From assembly GCA_900543215.1 (NCBI GenBank), contig UQQR01000035.1:1-15130 (forward strand): a stretch of DNA of 15,130 nucleotides, read 5' to 3'. The notes beneath the pieces were generated by a model. It saw nothing but the letters and a program-made list of their open reading frames with translations, had not been told where the DNA came from and ran no database searches. Shown here piece after piece: positions 6,900 through 15,074 of the stretch (the first letter of the stretch is position 1; each line of letters opens with the position of its first letter). The position numbers and the translations under genes are program-made. The stretch comes from an uncultured Oscillospiraceae bacterium. GTDB taxonomy: Bacteria > Bacillota > Clostridia > Oscillospirales > Acutalibacteraceae.

Positions 6900-9686
6900 A
6901 TGTTAGAAACAAAAGACCTTGTGAAAATTTATAAACCTAAAAAGGGAGTTCCGGTAACGGCGCTCAATAAAATCAGCCTAAAATTTCCGTCACGCGGTAT
7001 GGTGTTCCTGCTCGGAAAATCGGGTAGCGGGAAATCCACTCTATTAAATGTTTTGGGCGGACTTGACAGGTACGACGGCGGAGAGATAATCATAAAGGGC
7101 GTTTCCTCAAAAAGCTTTAAGCAACAGCATTTTGATTCCTACCGCAATACCTATGTAGGCTTTATTTTTCAAGAGTACAATGTGCTTGACGAATTTACCG
7201 TGGGCGCAAATATAGCGCTTGCGATAGAGCTTCAGGGGCGTAAGGCATCAGACAGCGAAATAAACGGTATTTTAAAGCAGGTGGATCTCGAGGGCTTCGG
7301 CAACCGCAAGCCGAACGAGCTTTCGGGCGGACAAAAGCAGAGGGTGGCTATTGCCCGTGCGCTTGTTAAAAAGCCTGAAATCATTATGGCGGATGAACCG
7401 ACGGGTGCGCTTGATTCGGCAACCGGAAAACAGGTCTTCGATACGCTTAAAAAGCTTTCCGAAACAAAGCTTGTAATAGTGGTTTCGCATGACCGTGAAT
7501 TTGCCGAGCAGTATGCCGACAGAATAATAGAGCTTTCGGACGGCGTTGTTATAAGCGATGTGGAGCTTGACGGCACTGCGGACACCGAGGACTTAAAAAA
7601 TGAAATCGTTTTTTCCGGCAATACGGTAGAGGTTCCTGTCGGTTATCATCTTACGGAAGCGGACAGAACTGCTATAAACGACTACCTTGATAAATTAAAG
7701 TCAGGTACTCTTAATATAACGGCGACCGAAAAAAGCAGCTCCAAAAGGTTTAAGAATACCGATACCTCCTCTATCAAAACGGATGACGGCTCCGGCTTTA
7801 AGCTTATAAAATCAAAACTGCCGCTTAATAACGCCTTTAAAATCGGCGCAAGCGGATTAAAGCACAAAAAAATAAGACTTGTAGTAACAATATTGCTTTC
7901 CTGCGTTGCGTTCGGGCTTTTCGGACTCTCCGACACCTTCGGAGCGTATAACCATGTGAAAACCTGCACCAATTCGCTCATCGATACGGGGATAAAATCT
8001 GTTTCGGTTGCAAAGTCAAAGAAAAACGGCGAGTATTGGCGTGATTACGGATACCGTATTTCCGAAAAGGAGCTTTCCGAAATTTCCGACGGTATGAATG
8101 TTAAAATGCACGGAGTTTATCAGCCGATTAATTTCAACGGCAGATTTGAGGACAGAATCAACCCCGAAATCAAGCTTACCGAAACGGATTATAATATATA
8201 CAATCCTAATTTTTCGAGCGGATTTGCCACTATAAACGAAGAAATCCTAAAGGATATGGGCTTTAAGATACTGGCGGGAAATCTGCCGGACGGCAATAAA
8301 AACGAAATTGCCGTAAGCGACTATATTTTTGAGGTGTTTAAAAAGGCGCAGTATTTTGACGGCAAAACATATACAACCGCAAAGGATGGCACAAAAAATC
8401 CCGTTTATACCAAAATTAATTCCTACAATGACCTTTTAGGTAAGACAATACCCGTTTCGGGAACGGAATATACGGTTACGGCGGTTATAGATACAGGCTT
8501 TGATATGTCGAGATATGCTTCTCTTACAGAAAAAAAGGATCATCAGAGCAAGGCGGAAAAATTAGTGGATTATGTGCTTTATAACGAGTACTGCTCCGCT
8601 TCGGGTTACAGCTATGCCGGCATAGTGATGGTCGGCGACGGTTTTATAGATAAGCTCATAGCCGCAAGACCGGTTATGGCTCCGATAACCGAGGGATATT
8701 TAAGCTTCAACGGCGATAAGTTCAGCGCAAATTCGAATAATCTCGCAAGACTTTCCGATATAACAAACGAAAAGATTATTTGGGTAGACGGCGAGAGAAA
8801 AACTCTCGGCGAAAAGGAAATAGTGGTAACCGCGGACGCGCTTCAGAAAACCGGAGAAGAGGACAGTTCGGCAAACACCGGGGTTGCCGAGGAAATTTCC
8901 GAAGATGAAAATGCGGCTGTGGATTACGCAAAGCTTTTAAAGAACAAAAACAATACTACGATGTGGAAGTACAAACATTCCGACACTAACAATGACGAAC
9001 AAAATTTTGATGGCTATAAAATCGTCGGCGTTATAGATAATGTAACAAAGGATAATAAATCCAAGCTTACATCAACCGTGGTTTGCGCGGACAGCCTTTA
9101 CGGCGAAATGACCGAGGGCAACGACAAGGTATACAGCTATGCGGTAGGCTCTATGCCTACGGAGAAAAGCGAAGTGCAGTCGCTCGTTTCGTATTGCTAC
9201 AACGAGGATACGGGTGTCCGTTACGCAATACAGAACTCCGTTACCTTTGAGCTTGATTCGGTAAACGATATTTTAAAAACACTGTCAAAAGTGTTCTTCT
9301 GGATAGGAATAGGCTTTGCGGTGTTTGCCGCCATAATGCTTGCTAATTTTATAGGAACCAGCATTTCCTATAAAAAGCAGGAAATAGGTATACTCCGCGC
9401 GATAGGCTCAAGAAGCAACGATGTTTTCAGAATTTTCTTTGCGGAAAGCTTTATTATAGCTATGATTAACTTTGTGCTTTCAGCAATAGGCGTGTTTGTC
9501 GCAACTCTTATAATAAACGGATTTATAAGAAATGTCGCGGGCGTATTGATAACCGTGTTGAGCTTCGGAGTAAGACAGATACTCTTGCTTTTGGCGGTAA
9601 GTATACTTGTGGCTTTTGCAGCTTCGTTCCTGCCGGTTAAAAAGATAGCCTCAAAACGCCCGATTGACGCAATAAGAGGCCGTTAA
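6900..9686 (+). CDS. MacB-like fused ABC ATPase-FtsX permease
   Basis: A single 928-residue polypeptide carries ATPase and permease. The ATPase (about 1-220) has Walker A (GKSGSGKST, 39-47), Q-loop Q91, signature LSGGQ (141-145), Walker B (IIMADE, 161-166) and H-loop H197. One TM (about 325-346), an extracytoplasmic domain of about 450 residues and three C-terminal TMs (near 798-820, 846-872, 888-912) form an FtsX/MacB-type permease. Such type VII proteins are mechanotransmitters that expel peptides or drive envelope enzymes rather than classical pores. GGAGG at 6890-6894, 5 nt before the ATG at 6900, fixes the start; an in-frame TTG at 6888 lies at the Shine-Dalgarno itself. The stop abuts the ATG of the adenylating enzyme, tying the transporter to envelope acylation. 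A role in tolerance to cell-wall-active peptides is an inference. Confidence 0.88.
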   Translation: MLETKDLVKIYKPKKGVPVTALNKISLKFPSRGMVFLLGKSGSGKSTLLNVLGGLDRYDGGEIIIKGVSSKSFKQQHFDSYRNTYVGFIFQEYNVLDEFTVGANIALAIELQGRKASDSEINGILKQVDLEGFGNRKPNELSGGQKQRVAIARALVKKPEIIMADEPTGALDSATGKQVFDTLKKLSETKLVIVVSHDREFAEQYADRIIELSDGVVISDVELDGTADTEDLKNEIVFSGNTVEVPVGYHLTEADRTAINDYLDKLKSGTLNITATEKSSSKRFKNTDTSSIKTDDGSGFKLIKSKLPLNNAFKIGASGLKHKKIRLVVTILLSCVAFGLFGLSDTFGAYNHVKTCTNSLIDTGIKSVSVAKSKKNGEYWRDYGYRISEKELSEISDGMNVKMHGVYQPINFNGRFEDRINPEIKLTETDYNIYNPNFSSGFATINEEILKDMGFKILAGNLPDGNKNEIAVSDYIFEVFKKAQYFDGKTYTTAKDGTKNPVYTKINSYNDLLGKTIPVSGTEYTVTAVIDTGFDMSRYASLTEKKDHQSKAEKLVDYVLYNEYCSASGYSYAGIVMVGDGFIDKLIAARPVMAPITEGYLSFNGDKFSANSNNLARLSDITNEKIIWVDGERKTLGEKEIVVTADALQKTGEEDSSANTGVAEEISEDENAAVDYAKLLKNKNNTTMWKYKHSDTNNDEQNFDGYKIVGVIDNVTKDNKSKLTSTVVCADSLYGEMTEGNDKVYSYAVGSMPTEKSEVQSLVSYCYNEDTGVRYAIQNSVTFELDSVNDILKTLSKVFFWIGIGFAVFAAIMLANFIGTSISYKKQEIGILRAIGSRSNDVFRIFFAESFIIAMINFVLSAIGVFVATLIINGFIRNVAGVLITVLSFGVRQILLLLAVSILVAFAASFLPVKKIASKRPIDAIRGR

Positions 9687-11195
9687 ATGAAAAATATCAT
9701 TGAGATGCTTGAAAATTCGGCTCGCAAATATCCAGATAAACAGGTCTTTGCGGATGCCGACAGGGGTATTTCCTATTCTGAATTTCTTGACCGCGTTTAT
9801 TCCATAGGCACAGCCATTGTAAATTCGGGGTTTAATAAAGAGCCGATTGCAATAATCGCCGAGCGGTCTGTTTGCTGTCTTGAAATAATGTTCGGTGTGC
9901 TGGCAGGAGGATGCTTTTACACCGTAATTGATTCGGAAATGCCGACGGACCGTATAAGAGCCATATTTAATACGCTTAAGCCGTCGGCTGTAATAGCGAC
10001 GGACGGCTGCGCCGAAAAGGCGGCAGATGTCGGGGGAGTACGGGTAATTGAATACGGTGCGGCGACGTCCTGCCGTGCCGATAAGGAGCGGCTTTCGGTC
10101 GTTAGAAAAAATATTATCGATACCGACCCTGCGTATGTTCTTTTTACCTCGGGTTCTACCGGAGTGCCTAAGGGAGCGGCGGTTTCTCACCGCAGTGTGC
10201 TTGCTTATATTAAGTGGTTTGCGGATACATTCGGCATTGACGGAAACACGGTATTCGGCAGTCAGACCCCGTTTTATTTCAGTATGTCGGTATCGGATGT
10301 GTTCAGCACGGTCTATGCCGGAGCAAGCCTTACCGTAATACCGAAAACGCTCTTTTCATTCCCGATGAAGCTTATAGAATTTATCAATGAAAGACGGGTA
10401 AACACTATTTATTGGGTTCCCTCGGCTCTCGGGATAATCGCAAACTGGAAAGTTCTTGATTACGGGGAGCTTAAATATATTAATAAGGTGCTCTTTGCCG
10501 GAGAGGTAATGCCTGTAAAACAGCTTAATTACTGGAGAAGTAAGCTACCTGACGCTGTGTTTGCAAATCTGTTCGGACCGACCGAAACAACGGACATTTG
10601 CACCTATTATGTTGTTGACCGTGAATTTTCGAATGATGAAACTCTGCCGATAGGAAAACACTGCGACAATTGCGATGTTTTTGTTGTTAAGGAGAACGGA
10701 ACAAGGACTCAGGACGGGGAAGAAGGCGAGCTTTACGCAAGAGGCTCGTTCCTCGCTCTCGGATACTACAACAATCCCGAAAAAACGGCGGCGGCGTTTG
10801 TGCAAAATCCGCTTAATAAAGCTTACCCCGAAACTGTCTATAAAACAGGCGATCTTGTAAGATACAACGAAAACGGCGAGCTTGTTTATATTTCCCGTAA
10901 GGATTTTCAGATAAAGCATATGGGATACAGAATAGAATTAGGCGAAATTGAGGCGGCGGCAGGGGCGATAGACGGTATTTCCTCCGCCGCGGCGATTTAC
11001 GACAGCAGGGAAGACAGCATAGTGCTTATATACGAGGGCAAGCAAAAGGATACCGCCGCCGTATTTCAAGCGCTGACCCTAAAGCTGCCTGATTATATGA
11101 TGCCGCAAAGGGTTATACGCATAAAGGCTATGCCGCACAACCAAAACGGCAAAACAGACCGAAAGTGGCTTTCGGAAAACTATAAAAGTATTTAA
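9687..11195 (+). CDS. DltA-like acid:carrier-protein ligase (adenylating enzyme)
   Basis: A 502-residue AMP-forming enzyme that activates a carboxylic acid with ATP and loads it on the carrier protein encoded next. Core motifs are present: A3 LFTSGSTGVPKG (152-163), A5 NLFGPTE (295-301), A7 YKTGDL (386-391), A8 RKDFQIKHMGYRIELGEIE (404-422) and catalytic K489 (NGKTD). Overall it resembles DltA, D-alanine:carrier ligase. However, where Bacillus DltA reads FDLSV, with the Asp that holds the alpha-amino group, this protein has FSMSV (S199). Where Bacillus has FCGEVLP, with the Cys tied to D-Ala choice, this has FAGEVMP (A271). The acid used may therefore not be D-alanine, and dltA is not assigned. 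The ATG abuts the transporter stop; AAGAGG lies just upstream. Confidence 0.88.
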   Translation: MKNIIEMLENSARKYPDKQVFADADRGISYSEFLDRVYSIGTAIVNSGFNKEPIAIIAERSVCCLEIMFGVLAGGCFYTVIDSEMPTDRIRAIFNTLKPSAVIATDGCAEKAADVGGVRVIEYGAATSCRADKERLSVVRKNIIDTDPAYVLFTSGSTGVPKGAAVSHRSVLAYIKWFADTFGIDGNTVFGSQTPFYFSMSVSDVFSTVYAGASLTVIPKTLFSFPMKLIEFINERRVNTIYWVPSALGIIANWKVLDYGELKYINKVLFAGEVMPVKQLNYWRSKLPDAVFANLFGPTETTDICTYYVVDREFSNDETLPIGKHCDNCDVFVVKENGTRTQDGEEGELYARGSFLALGYYNNPEKTAAAFVQNPLNKAYPETVYKTGDLVRYNENGELVYISRKDFQIKHMGYRIELGEIEAAAGAIDGISSAAAIYDSREDSIVLIYEGKQKDTAAVFQALTLKLPDYMMPQRVIRIKAMPHNQNGKTDRKWLSENYKSI

Positions 11196-11208
11196 ACGGA
11201 GAATTATA

Positions 11209-11436
11209 ATGGAACAGCTTATAAAAATTCTTGAAGATATTAAACCGGGCGTTGACTACAAAAGCGAAACGGATCTTATAGGAAATAAGGTGCTTGATTC
11301 GCTTAAAATAGTTCAACTTGTGGGCGAGCTTAACGATGAATTCGATATAGAAATAACGCCTATCGATATTGTGCCTGAAAACTTTAAAAGCGCGGAAACG
11401 ATTTACGCTATGATAAAAAGGCTCGAGGACGAATAA
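11209..11436 (+). CDS. DltC-like acyl carrier protein
   Basis: A 75-residue acidic four-helix carrier. S31 in the LDSLK motif is the expected phosphopantetheine attachment site, so the acid activated by the upstream ligase would be carried as a thioester. Length and motif fit DltC and other small carriers. GGAG lies about 7 nt before the ATG; the gene starts 13 bp after the ligase stop and ends 4 bp before the MBOAT gene. A fatty-acid ACP role is unlikely because no other fatty-acid genes are near. Confidence 0.87.
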   Translation: MEQLIKILEDIKPGVDYKSETDLIGNKVLDSLKIVQLVGELNDEFDIEITPIDIVPENFKSAETIYAMIKRLEDE

Positions 11437-11440
11437 GCTT

Positions 11441-13027
11441 ATGAGTTATACCTCATATAATTATTTGCTTTTATTTTTAGGGAGCGTTTTTATTCTCTAT
11501 ACCGTTATCCCTAAAAGGTTCAAATGGCTTGTACTTCTTATTTCAAGCTATGTGTTTTATCTTATAAACAGCGGAAGACTTGTGATATTTCTTGTTCTTA
11601 CCACTTCGGCGGTATATTTTGCGGGAATATTTTTAAACCGCATAAACGATTCGTTTGCGATTGCAAAGAAGGGACTTGAAAAGGCTGATAAAAAGCTTTT
11701 AAAGGCGAATATTGCATGGCAGAAGAAAGCGATTATTACGGCGGCGCTGTTTGTAATATTTGGGTTTTTGTTAGTGCTTAAATACTCGGGATTTTTTGTT
11801 TCGACTGCCGAAACGCTTTTGGGGACTTTGCGTTTGAAACCGAAATTCCCCGTATTTAAGTTTATGCTGCCGCTCGGAATTTCGTATTACACCTTACAGG
11901 CGGCAGGCTACATAATTGATGTTTACAGGGGAAAATACAGGGCAAGCGAGAATTTCGCAAAGGTGGCGCTGTTTCTTTCGTTCTTTCCGCAGATCGTGGA
12001 GGGACCTATCGGCAGATTTGATTTGCTTGCCGATCAGCTTTACTTCGGACACAGCTTTGATTATGACCGATTTACACAGGGTATTCAGCGCATAGCTTGG
12101 GGACTGTTTAAAAAAATGGTCATAGCCGACCGCGCGAACATATTGGTTTCAGAGGTGTTCGGCAACTATCATAAGTACAGCGGCAGTGTAATACTGCTCG
12201 CGGGCATACTTTATACCATGCAGATATACGCCGAATTTTCGGGCTGTATGGATATTGTTATAGGAAGCGCCGAGCTTTTCGGGGTTAAAATGTCCGAAAA
12301 CTTCGAACAGCCGTTTTTCTCAAAATCGGTAAACGAGTTTTGGAGGCGCTGGCATATAACCTTAGGCGCATGGCTCAGGGATTATGTATTCTACTCTGTT
12401 TCGCTGTCAAAACCGTTTATGCGGCTCAGCAGATATACTAAGGAGCATATGAGCGAACAGCTCGGTGCTCTTGTGCCTGCCTCGTTTGCGCTTTTCTTTA
12501 CTTGGTTCGGAATAGGCTTTTGGCACGGAGCCGGTATAAAATATATAATTTACGGCTTTTATTATTATTTGATAATGATGACGGGAATGTACGCCGAGCC
12601 GCTTATTGTAAAAGTATTTGAAGCTTTGAAAATTAAAAGAAATTCCGCGCCGCTTGAGCTTTTTCGTATATTAAGAACAACCGTGCTTGTGGTGTTCGGT
12701 ATGATGCTTTTTAGGGCAGATACCGTAAGAATTTGGACAGGTATGGCAGGAAAGATTTTTACGGATTTTTCGTCTGCGGGCTTTTTAAAGCAATCGCTTT
12801 CCTGCGGTATGGATAAACACGATTTTATTATTATAGCGTTAGGCGTTGCGGTTATGTTCGTCGTGGGTCTGCTTAAAGAAAAGGGCGTAAAAATAAGAGA
12901 AGGCCTTGCAAAACAAAAGCTTCCCGTCCGTTGGACTGTATATGCATGCCTTGTGCTTTCGGTTATCATATTCGGGGCGTACGGAATAGGGTACGATGCG
13001 GTAGATTTTATTTACGGACAGTTTTAG
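11441..13027 (+). CDS. DltB/AlgI-like MBOAT membrane O-acyltransferase
   Basis: A 528-residue multi-spanning protein of the MBOAT family, predicted to take the acyl group from the carrier in the cytoplasm and pass it across the membrane. The family histidines are visible: H305 in the FWRRWH motif and H362 in GFWHGAG. Other family-like features are the LPLGISYYTLQAAGYIIDVY stretch (143-162) and FPQIVEGPIGRF (182-193). The protein is longer than a typical DltB of about 400 residues and nearer AlgI/PatA size. It ends FIYGQF, with Y525 four residues from the end, resembling the C-terminal Tyr motif that the separate DltX peptide supplies in canonical systems. No dltX-like ORF is present. A GAGG motif inside the carrier gene end serves as Shine-Dalgarno. 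Confidence 0.9.
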   Translation: MSYTSYNYLLLFLGSVFILYTVIPKRFKWLVLLISSYVFYLINSGRLVIFLVLTTSAVYFAGIFLNRINDSFAIAKKGLEKADKKLLKANIAWQKKAIITAALFVIFGFLLVLKYSGFFVSTAETLLGTLRLKPKFPVFKFMLPLGISYYTLQAAGYIIDVYRGKYRASENFAKVALFLSFFPQIVEGPIGRFDLLADQLYFGHSFDYDRFTQGIQRIAWGLFKKMVIADRANILVSEVFGNYHKYSGSVILLAGILYTMQIYAEFSGCMDIVIGSAELFGVKMSENFEQPFFSKSVNEFWRRWHITLGAWLRDYVFYSVSLSKPFMRLSRYTKEHMSEQLGALVPASFALFFTWFGIGFWHGAGIKYIIYGFYYYLIMMTGMYAEPLIVKVFEALKIKRNSAPLELFRILRTTVLVVFGMMLFRADTVRIWTGMAGKIFTDFSSAGFLKQSLSCGMDKHDFIIIALGVAVMFVVGLLKEKGVKIREGLAKQKLPVRWTVYACLVLSVIIFGAYGIGYDAVDFIYGQF

Positions 13028-13037
13028 GGAGTGTACT

Positions 13038-14003
13038 ATGAAAAGCGGAATTATAAAGTTAATAAGGGCGGTCTGCTTTACGGCTTTGCTTATTTCTCTT
13101 GTAGTTACCTCGTCGTATATGCTTGCGCCTAAAGATAATACAAAGGAGAGCGGAATAGTAAACCCCAGCGCAAACGGATTTTTTTCCGAGCCTAAGGGCA
13201 GCATTGATGTTTCCGTTATAGGCAATTCGGACGCATACAGCGGTTTTTCCCCGATGGAGCTTTGGAATAATTTCGGGTATACCTCATATGTAAGCGGAGA
13301 GGGCAGGCAGACCGTGGCACAGGCATACAGTATGCTCAACAGGGTTTTAAAGGCTCAGACGCCTAAGGTGGTAATACTTGAAACAGACGGCTTTTTTACC
13401 GATTCAAAGGTTGTAGAAAGTGCGGCTAAAATAGTGAATGCGTCGCTCGGCTCGTCCTTTTCGGTGTTTCAGTATCACGACCGCTGGAAAAAGGTAAAGC
13501 CTGAGGAGCTTTTTAAAAAACCGCATTATACGGGACACTGCGCGCCTAAGGGTCAGTGGATGAGCAACGATGTCAAGGGCTATTACGGCAAGGAATATAT
13601 GAAAAAAACGGATAAATCCGCCAAAATACCGTTTGGTACAAAACGGTCGGCGGAGGCGTTTGTCAAGACCTGCAGGAATAAAAATATTGAAGTGCTTTTC
13701 CTTGAGCTGCCGTCTCAAAGCTCGTGGAATTACAAAAAGCACAATGCCGTGCAGGCGTTTGCCGATAAGCTCGGCGTTACTTTTCTTGATATGAACATAG
13801 AACGCAGTCGTTTTGATTTTGACTGGAAGACCGATACACGAGACGGCGGCAACCACTTAAATAACAGGGGAGCCAGAAAATGCACCGTGTTTTTAGGCAA
13901 ATATCTCGGAGAAAGGTATAATCTTACCGACCACAGGGAAGATAAAAACTTCTGCCGTTGGAATGAGGATTATAAGAGTTATTCGGAAAAGGTAAAAATA
14001 TAA
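13038..14003 (+). CDS. membrane-anchored SGNH-like protein in the DltD position
   Basis: A 321-residue protein with one N-terminal TM anchor (about 6-30) and an extracytoplasmic SGNH-hydrolase-like domain. The nucleophile block is VIGNSDAYSG (S64) and the C-terminal block is DGGNHLNNRGA with H273; D269 lies four residues before the His, where many SGNH enzymes have DxxH. In MBOAT-SGNH pairs this partner hands the acyl group to the extracellular polymer. It lies 10 bp after the MBOAT gene with GGGAG as ribosome binding site, and is the last gene of the operon. It is shorter than classical DltD of about 400 residues, and its acceptor is not predictable: teichoic acid, exopolysaccharide or glycolipid are all possible. 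Confidence 0.75.
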   Translation: MKSGIIKLIRAVCFTALLISLVVTSSYMLAPKDNTKESGIVNPSANGFFSEPKGSIDVSVIGNSDAYSGFSPMELWNNFGYTSYVSGEGRQTVAQAYSMLNRVLKAQTPKVVILETDGFFTDSKVVESAAKIVNASLGSSFSVFQYHDRWKKVKPEELFKKPHYTGHCAPKGQWMSNDVKGYYGKEYMKKTDKSAKIPFGTKRSAEAFVKTCRNKNIEVLFLELPSQSSWNYKKHNAVQAFADKLGVTFLDMNIERSRFDFDWKTDTRDGGNHLNNRGARKCTVFLGKYLGERYNLTDHREDKNFCRWNEDYKSYSEKVKI

Positions 14004-14061
14004 GTATTTTTAAAATTTTGGCTTTTATGTGTATGTTGATTGTCAGGGGATAAATTATATA

Positions 14062-14382
14062 TTACGATATGATTTTATATTTAAAATTCGGAGCTTCCTT
14101 GTGAACATCATCAAAAACTTTTAACATCAATTTGCATTCATCCTGTAATTCTTTTTTCATGGAATAGAACCCGTAAAGCTCTGCTGAGAAGTTTTCCCGT
14201 TCATAAAATAAACCGCTTAAACAATCCCAAAGAGCATCCCAGTTCTTTCCGTAATACTCCGGCAAACCGAATTTCTCTTTAAGCATTAGGTGAATTTCGC
14301 CCAAATACTTACATTCGGAAAAATCTAATATAATGGGATTTTCTGTTATTTCATTAAACTTAAAATAGTTATTATAGTCCAT
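14062..14382 (-). CDS. barstar-family ribonuclease inhibitor
   Basis: A 106-residue cytoplasmic protein matching barstar through LPEYYGKNWDALWDCLSG (40-57), nearly the same as the barnase-binding helix of Bacillus barstar. D49 and D53 correspond to barstar D35 and D39, which plug the barnase active site, and Y43 corresponds to Y29. It would neutralise the RNase encoded immediately upstream. The AGGAGG Shine-Dalgarno overlaps the toxin stop codon (TAGGAGG) with 8 bp between the genes, so the inhibitor is translated from the same message. It has about 14 extra N-terminal residues compared with Bacillus barstar. Confidence 0.93.
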   Translation of the reverse strand: MDYNNYFKFNEITENPIILDFSECKYLGEIHLMLKEKFGLPEYYGKNWDALWDCLSGLFYERENFSAELYGFYSMKKELQDECKLMLKVFDDVHKEAPNFKYKIIS

Positions 14383-14390
14383 TTTTCCTC

Positions 14391-14960
14391 CTATACAACT
14401 TCAAAAAATGTTTGATAATGATCATACGAAACAAATATTAAACCATCATTAGAGTATATTATTCTTTGTCCGTCTCGAAATCGACCTTTATAATTAATAT
14501 CTGCTTCATACCAAATTCTGCCTTCTTTACTTGGCAAATGACCGTTGCGATTATTATATACACCTCTTGTTATCATGCGACAGGATGCCACCGTTTTAAG
14601 GTTACCCAAAAAGTTTTTGAACCCTAATTTTTCGGCTTCCTTATATTCAATATAGTAATCCGGCAATTTCCCACCGTGTTTTAATGTCCAATCCGCACCG
14701 TCTAATCCCTTTGTTGTAGCGGTTCCAGATTTTACTGTTTTCATAATGCGTATAGTGCATCTGCAATTCATATGCAACGGTGGCTCCTTGTCCGGTTTTT
14801 CTGTTGCGAGCCAAATTTTTCCGTGACGGCTTCTGCATGCCGGACATGTCCTTGTATCTAATTGTGCTATCCAATTTTTATACTTTTTACTTTCATCAAA
14901 TTGCGGGTTCCACTTAAAACCGTTAATTAGCTGTAAAAGCAAATAGGCAAAAATATCCAT
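14391..14960 (-). CDS. barnase-type RNase toxin with short MuF-like N-terminus
   Basis: A 189-residue protein. Residues 97-189 match barnase closely with all catalytic positions kept: K107 (K27), E152 (E73, in WYEADINY), R162 (R83), R166 (R87) and H181 (H102, in DHYQTF). Residues about 30-72 contain C39-x2-C42, H46 and H63-x2-C66-x-C68 (DTRTCPACRSRHG and PPLHMNCRCT). This is the Cys/His signature at the end of Mu gpF/SPP1 gp7 minor head proteins, the leader domain of phage MuF toxins. The leader is very short and no signal peptide follows, so this may be the trimmed C-terminal part of a longer MuF toxin. AAGGAGG 6-7 nt before the ATG at 14960 sets the start; an ATG 20 codons upstream has no comparable site. 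Confidence 0.9.
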   Translation of the reverse strand: MDIFAYLLLQLINGFKWNPQFDESKKYKNWIAQLDTRTCPACRSRHGKIWLATEKPDKEPPLHMNCRCTIRIMKTVKSGTATTKGLDGADWTLKHGGKLPDYYIEYKEAEKLGFKNFLGNLKTVASCRMITRGVYNNRNGHLPSKEGRIWYEADINYKGRFRDGQRIIYSNDGLIFVSYDHYQTFFEVV

Positions 14961-14984
14961 ATAGACACCTCCTTTTATGAAGAT

Positions 14985-14990
14985 ATTATA
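14985..14990 (-). promoter_or_regulatory. possible -10 box for the barnase-barstar pair
   Basis: TATAAT on the minus strand, 25 bp before the toxin start, inside an AT-rich stretch. No good -35 is found at 16-18 bp, so any promoter here would be weak or need an activator. Confidence 0.35.
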
Positions 14991-15040
14991 TATGAAATAG
15001 CTTCTGACATTCACCGACATAATTAATGCTCAGGAAAAGC

Positions 15041-15074
15041 AAATCGGCAAGTCTCTTAAGAAACTTGCCGATTT
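15041..15074. terminator. 12 bp hairpin with T-run upstream of the toxin pair
   Basis: AAATCGGCAAGT (15041-15052) pairs perfectly with ACTTGCCGATTT (15063-15074) around a 10 nt loop, and the plus strand continues with T then GTG, a short T-run of five. On the minus strand TTTGCTTTT follows. It probably ends a minus-strand gene entering from the right and may act both ways, insulating the barnase-barstar pair. Confidence 0.6.

Noticed and set aside
9340..9347. Another TTGCTAAT octamer, inside the ABC transporter gene.
   Set aside because: An isolated copy within a conserved membrane segment, best explained by codon choice; it shows that a single octamer alone is not proof of an integrase site.
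10048..10338. Overlapping open frames inside the ligase, transporter, kinase and integrase genes on both strands.
   Set aside because: They lie inside well-supported genes, lack ribosome binding sites and show no recognisable protein features.
13993..14012. Hairpin TAAAAATA-TAAG-TATTTTTA after the SGNH gene as operon terminator.
   Set aside because: The stem contains only A-T pairs and overlaps the stop codon, so it is too weak to call; no better terminator was seen.
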